Source: Streptomyces sp. NBC_01451
GTDB lineage: Bacteria; Actinomycetota; Actinomycetes; Streptomycetales; Streptomycetaceae
DNA: 64,000 nucleotides
Assembly (NCBI RefSeq): GCF_036227485.1
Contig: NZ_CP109479.1
Span: forward strand, 8,432,001 to 8,496,000
Direction: 5' to 3'
Made by a program: the position numbers and the translations under genes. Shown here in pieces: positions 60,838-64,000 of the stretch. Under the pieces are notes generated by a model. That model did not search any database. It was given only the letters and a program-made list of their open reading frames with translations, and was not told the origin of the DNA. The stretch's first letter is position 1; every line of letters begins with the position of its first letter.

Positions 60838-61040
60838 TTGATCTCGGCTACGACAGAAACTCTAACCACGTCGACCCTTCAATGTCTACTCTTGCCAAAG
60901 TAGATTTTCGTGCGTACCGAAGTCGATGTGCTGCGCTCCGCTGAGCGGTGTCAGTGAAGTCACCACACCCGCTTCGGGATCTGTTCCGACGAGATGCCCA
61001 CCCAGAGGGGAGCGGCGGCGTCGTTCGCGAGCTGCGAGGC

Positions 61041-61226
61041 CTACGGCACCTTGAACTCGATCTGGGTGATGACTGGTCCGTCTCCGGTGACCTGGCCTTC
61101 ACTGATGGACTCCGTCCAGGAGCCGTCCTTCTGGAGCTTCGCCAGGACCGTGGGGGAGAGGCTGACCGTGATCTGGATGCCGCCCCCGGCCGACGGGGCA
61201 CGGTCTATGCGGATGTCATCGCTCAT
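61041..61226 (-). CDS. 61-residue hypothetical protein
   Basis: ATG start at 61226, no ribosome site seen. The sequence begins MSDDIRIDRAPSAGGGIQ, then a beta-like ITVSLSPTVLAKLQKDGSW and ends VTGDGPVITQIEFKVP. It looks like a small beta-sandwich protein and is protein-like in composition, but no family is recognised. The same frame continues upstream through the microsatellite, which I regard as non-coding. Confidence 0.5.
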   Translation of the reverse strand: MSDDIRIDRAPSAGGGIQITVSLSPTVLAKLQKDGSWTESISEGQVTGDGPVITQIEFKVP

Positions 61227-61347
61227 GCCGGCGAAGCTACATCCAACACGCCGGTCCGCATGGACCGTTGGCGTTTTACCCAAGGTCGCGACGTTACGGG
61301 CTGATCGGTGCTGCCCAATGCGCATCGTCTGCGCCGATCTATCGTGC

Positions 61348-61410
61348 CAGGCGCAGGCGCAGGCGCAGGCGCAGGCGCAGGCGCAGGCGCAGGCGCAGGC
61401 GCAGGCGCAG
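61348..61410. repeat. hexanucleotide microsatellite (CAGGCG), 10.5 units
   Basis: Sixty-three bases of uninterrupted CAGGCG, followed by two GTATAG units and two degenerate units. It can slip in length between isolates. Confidence 0.95.
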
Positions 61411-61495
61411 GTATAGGTATAGGTGTGGGCGTAGGGGGATGAGCCCGGTCCTGCGCGCCTCCGTCCCGTGGGTGCGCTGTACCAGCAGGACAAGA

Positions 61496-61538
61496 GCCCC
61501 GGCCCCGTCCGAGTTGGTGTGTCGGACGGGGCCGGGGC
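61496..61538. terminator. terminator of the whiE ORFVIII-like gene
   Basis: Perfect 17-bp stem (61496-61512 with 61522-61538), 9-nt loop, 70 bp beyond the stop on the minus strand. Confidence 0.85.
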
Positions 61539-61607
61539 GGTAACACATCGAGCAACACCGCCACCACGCACGAGCGCGAAGGTGTCCGTGCACGGTCGGC
61601 CGAGCCG

Positions 61608-63287
61608 TCAGCCCAGGTCCAGCAACGCCGAAAGGGCCTCCCGCAGCACCGCCCCGGGGTCCGCCGCCGGGCCTTCGGAGCGCCAGGCGACGAATCCGTC
61701 GGGGCGCACCAGCACCGCTCCCTCCGGGCTGACGCCATGGGCCTCCGCCCACTCCAGGTCGCTCGCCGGGGACAGCTCGGCGTCCGGCCCGGTGCCGATC
61801 CGGTACGAGTCGAGCGGCACCGACAACTGGTGTGCGACCTCAGTCGCCGCGTCGTGCCAGCCGCCGATGCCGCCCGCCGAGCTGAGGAACACCAGCGAGT
61901 TCTCGTACAGGTCGAGCGTGGAGATCCGGGTGCCGGCGCGGTTCAGCCACAAGTGGGGAGCCCTGCTCCCGGGCTCACCCGTCAGCCGTACGCCCTCGGG
62001 CACGACCGGTACCGCCGGATCGGCGCCCAGCACGGCGCCCCGCGGATAGCGGTAGCCGAGGGCCACGTTGAGGATTCCGCCCTTTCTGCCGCCGGGGGCG
62101 CCAGGGCCTCCCGGGCCGCCGGCTCCCGGAGCGGGTGTGTACCCGGGGTGGCTGTGCTCGACCGACCGTGCGGAGGCCCGGGCGCTCGTCGCCTCCGCGA
62201 CCGGCCTGCGCTCCATGTCGTACGACCCCAGCAGGCCGGGACCCGCCCAGCCGCCGAGCACGGCGGCCAGCTTCCAGGCGAGGTTGTGGGCGTCCTGGAT
62301 ACCGGTGTTGGAGCCGAACGCCCCGGTGGGGGACATCTCGTGGGCCGAGTCGCCGGCGAGGAAGACCCTGCGGTCCGCGTACCGTTCGGCGACCCTCTCG
62401 GCGGCGTGCCAGGCGGCCCTGCCGGTGATCTCCACGTCCAGATCCGGTACGCCGACGGCCCGCCGGATGTGTTCCCGGCACCGCTCGTCGGTGAACTCCT
62501 CGATCGTCTCGCCCTGTTCGGGGTGCCACGGTGCGTGGAACACCCAGCGCTCCCGGTTGTCGACCGGCAGCAGGGCGCCGTCGGCGTCCGGGCTGGTCAG
62601 GTAGCAGACGATGAAGCGCCGGTCGCCGACGACGTCCGCGAGGCCGCGGGAGGTGAAGGTGATGCTCACGTTGTGGAACAGGTCGCCGGGGCCGTTCTGC
62701 CCGATGCCGAGCTGCTCGCGGACGGGGCTGCGCGGACCGTCCGCCGCGACGAGGTAGTCCGCCCGGATGGTGGTGTGCTCACCGGTCTCACGGCTCTTGA
62801 CCCGCGCGGTCACGCCCTCGGGGTCCTGCTCGAACGACATCATCTCGGTCGAGAACCGCAGATCCCCGCCGAGTGCCCGCGCGCTCTCCAACAGGACGGG
62901 TTCCAGGTCGTTCTGGCTGCACAGGCACCACCCGCTGGGGCTGAACCGGGCGAGCCCGCCGCCGGGGTCGATCTCCTTGAACAGCCACTCGCCCATGTCG
63001 CCCACCAGGCTCGGCGTCTGCAGGATTCCGTGGTTGTCCGCCAGGACCGACGCCGCTTCCTCGATGCGCCGCTCCACCCCGGCCACCCGGAACAACTCCA
63101 TGGTGCGCACGTTGTTCCCGCGCCCGCGCGGATGGATCGAGGTGCCCGAGTGACGCTCCACGAGCGTGTGGGGCACCCCGAGGCGTCCGAGGAACAGGGA
63201 GGTGGACAGCCCCACCAGGGAGCCGCCGACGATCAGGACGGGTGTGTGGTGGCCGACTCCGCCGTCGGCCTCTTCCGCGCGGTTCAT
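61608..63287 (-). CDS. FAD-dependent aromatic hydroxylase, whiE ORFVIII/SchC type
   Basis: 559 residues from the ATG at 63287 with GGAGG six bases upstream; the frame open to 63389 lacks a site. Class A flavoprotein monooxygenase: FAD motif VLIVGGSLVGLSTSLFLGRL, the DG motif YLVAADGPRSPVREQL, and the GD motif VFLAGDSAHEMSPTGAFGSN. A thioredoxin-fold C-terminal domain follows a Gly/Pro hinge, as in polyketide hydroxylases such as those in the PgaE/TfdB group. It is divergent from a SchA/CurD-type gene, the exact layout of whiE ORFVIII and ORFI, so it most likely hydroxylates the grey spore pigment polyketide during spore maturation. Confidence 0.92.
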   Translation of the reverse strand: MNRAEEADGGVGHHTPVLIVGGSLVGLSTSLFLGRLGVPHTLVERHSGTSIHPRGRGNNVRTMELFRVAGVERRIEEAASVLADNHGILQTPSLVGDMGEWLFKEIDPGGGLARFSPSGWCLCSQNDLEPVLLESARALGGDLRFSTEMMSFEQDPEGVTARVKSRETGEHTTIRADYLVAADGPRSPVREQLGIGQNGPGDLFHNVSITFTSRGLADVVGDRRFIVCYLTSPDADGALLPVDNRERWVFHAPWHPEQGETIEEFTDERCREHIRRAVGVPDLDVEITGRAAWHAAERVAERYADRRVFLAGDSAHEMSPTGAFGSNTGIQDAHNLAWKLAAVLGGWAGPGLLGSYDMERRPVAEATSARASARSVEHSHPGYTPAPGAGGPGGPGAPGGRKGGILNVALGYRYPRGAVLGADPAVPVVPEGVRLTGEPGSRAPHLWLNRAGTRISTLDLYENSLVFLSSAGGIGGWHDAATEVAHQLSVPLDSYRIGTGPDAELSPASDLEWAEAHGVSPEGAVLVRPDGFVAWRSEGPAADPGAVLREALSALLDLG

Positions 63288-63592
63288 TGAATGCCTCCAG
63301 TGTCTGCCGGTCGTGGCCGGGACGCGGGTCAGCGAGGGGATGCCCCTGCACAGTGCCTCCCCGGGAACCGTTCCGCCCGCCGGAGGCACCCGGATGGCGC
63401 ACGGTTCACTCGCCCGACCCCGCGGGAGTCGCGCACATCGCGACTCGCGTCAACGATCGGCTCATGGCGGCCCCGGCATTTCGGACACGGCGGTCGCTCC
63501 CCGCCTTCCACAACGGATTTCCGCAACGGACTTCCACGACGGACTTCCAGGACGAAGGCGAACTTCAACGACGAAGAGGAGAGGTGCGCCGG
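63288..63592. promoter_or_regulatory. divergent whiE-like promoter region with 13-bp repeats
   Basis: 305 bp between the hydroxylase and SchA/CurD starts. In S. coelicolor the equivalent space carries the sporulation-specific promoters whiEP1 and whiEP2; I cannot place their -10 elements here. Contains the tandem repeats at 63506-63557. Confidence 0.6.
63506..63557. repeat. 13-bp tandem repeat, four units
   Basis: TTCCACAACGGAT, TTCCGCAACGGAC, TTCCACGACGGAC and TTCCAGGACGAAG follow without a gap; a fifth, TTCAACGACGAAG, comes at 63564-63576. Confidence 0.85.
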
Positions 63593-64000
63593 ATGACCAT
63601 CTCGGGACGCATATCGCAGTCGGCGTTCGACGGCTCCAGGCTGCGGGTGATCCTGCTGCTCGACCTGTACGAAGGAGCCCAGCAGCAGTTCCTGGACGCG
63701 TACGAACACATGCGCAACCAGGTTGCGTCCGTGCCCGGTCACCTCAGTGACCAGCTCTGCCAGTCGATCGAGAACCCCTCGCAGTGGCTCATCACCAGCG
63801 AGTGGGAGAGCGCCCCGCCCTTCCTCGCCTGGGTGAACAGCGAGGAGCACGTCGAGACCGTACGGCCGATGCACAGCTGCGTCCGGGACACCCGGTCGAT
63901 GCGCTACAGCATCCTCCGGGAGACCACCCCCAACGCCCCGCTCCCTCCCGTTTCGGCGACAGCGGGCACGCAGGTGGCGGCCCGCGTGGGCGACGGGGTC
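63593..64000 (+). CDS. SchA/CurD-domain protein, whiE ORFI type (3' end outside window)
   Basis: The first 136 residues are visible; the frame is open to the window end. GGAGAGG lies eight bases before the ATG at 63593. The region LRVILLLDLYEGAQQQFLDA, then YEHMRNQVASVPGHLSDQ and NPSQWLITSEWESAPPFLAW is an antibiotic-biosynthesis-monooxygenase-like ferredoxin fold as found in SchA/CurD proteins of spore pigment clusters. In S. coelicolor the whiE ORFI product is the first gene of the pigment operon. Its function there is still unclear; the family fold suggests a cyclase or monooxygenase. Confidence 0.9.
   Translation, partial: MTISGRISQSAFDGSRLRVILLLDLYEGAQQQFLDAYEHMRNQVASVPGHLSDQLCQSIENPSQWLITSEWESAPPFLAWVNSEEHVETVRPMHSCVRDTRSMRYSILRETTPNAPLPPVSATAGTQVAARVGDGV

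Larger units (their letters stand above)
60068..61040. other. 973-bp non-coding region with a diverged tandem duplication
   Basis: After two hairpins (60096-60139, 60192-60222) the stretch has open frames on both strands but none with a ribosome site or a known protein, and no tRNA or rRNA signature. Two blocks about 204 bp apart share CGGGTACTGC, CCCGTCGCC and CTGGCTT. It may be a decayed element. Confidence 0.5.
61227..61607. other. 381-bp intergenic region with microsatellite and terminator
   Basis: Holds the CAGGCG microsatellite and the terminator of the hydroxylase gene (both listed). Long reading frames crossing it are products of the repeat. Confidence 0.6.

Noticed and set aside
61041..61571. 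176-residue protein including the microsatellite as an Ala-Cys repeat
   Set aside because: A pure DNA repeat explains the open frame; the ATG at 61226 starts the only protein-like part.
1..64000. tRNA, rRNA, CRISPR arrays, replication origin and phage attachment sites
   Set aside because: I saw no T-loop signature in a cloverleaf context, no regularly spaced identical repeats of CRISPR length and no DnaA-box cluster; absence is from reading only, so short RNA genes could be missed.

Overview
The window is a high-GC actinobacterial chromosome segment, almost certainly Streptomyces. The base composition, the TTA-poor codon use, the spore-pigment (whiE-type) gene pair at the right end, the SbcCD, MocR, ROK, ECF41 and GntR families, and a typical Streptomyces intergenic hairpin repeat all point that way. 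Genes are densely packed and terminators between convergent genes are long perfect hairpins.

Layout. About 1-16.3 kb is a coherent catabolic cluster: a partial acyl-CoA dehydrogenase, a TetR repressor, a fused alpha-beta 2-oxoacid dehydrogenase E1, a cyclase-family hydrolase, two tandem SnoaL/NTF2-like proteins, a Baeyer-Villiger monooxygenase, a carboxymuconolactone-decarboxylase-like protein, two SDRs, a complete P450/ferredoxin/ferredoxin-reductase set and an MFS exporter. An IS30-family element sits between the E1 and cyclase genes. Six of its promoter regions carry the same short palindrome (ACC-N3-CGGT), so the cluster looks like one TetR-controlled regulon. Hydroxylation, alcohol oxidation, Baeyer-Villiger cleavage, hydrolysis and beta-oxidation would follow one another much as in camphor breakdown; the substrate is unknown.

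16.5-50.9 kb is mostly conserved core or accessory Streptomyces content: a catalytically empty CysRS-like protein, a SixA phosphatase, a YigZ protein, SbcD/SbcC, an Lrp regulator opposite a rhodanese, an ATP-grasp protein, a DUF885 protein, an ACT-GNAT protein acetyltransferase, a Tat-exported PhoD phosphatase, a MocR regulator opposite a DMT exporter, an ECF41 sigma factor, a HutC-type GntR with a DasR-like operator, a ROK regulator, a two-component system opposite an ABC exporter, purB with mug, several hypotheticals, an Eis-like acetyltransferase, an SGNH hydrolase and two CNNM transporters.

51-59.7 kb is an accessory island with visibly lower GC. Its centre is a tightly coupled five-gene operon on the minus strand (58875 down to 53279): an HTH-TPR regulator, a TIR-domain protein, a P-loop protein with Arg in place of the Walker A Lys, a two-TM SPFH-like membrane protein and a small tail protein. 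Three products share the same family of Gly-rich tail motifs and three genes carry rare TTA codons. I regard this as the best candidate for an undescribed conflict or anti-phage system. A decayed IS630 transposase lies just upstream of it.

59.8-64 kb holds a GlsB/YeaQ-type membrane protein, about 1 kb of non-coding sequence with a diverged roughly 204-bp tandem duplication, a 61-aa hypothetical, a hexanucleotide microsatellite, and the divergent start of the whiE-like spore-pigment cluster (ORFVIII-type hydroxylase and ORFI-type SchA/CurD protein, the latter cut by the window end).
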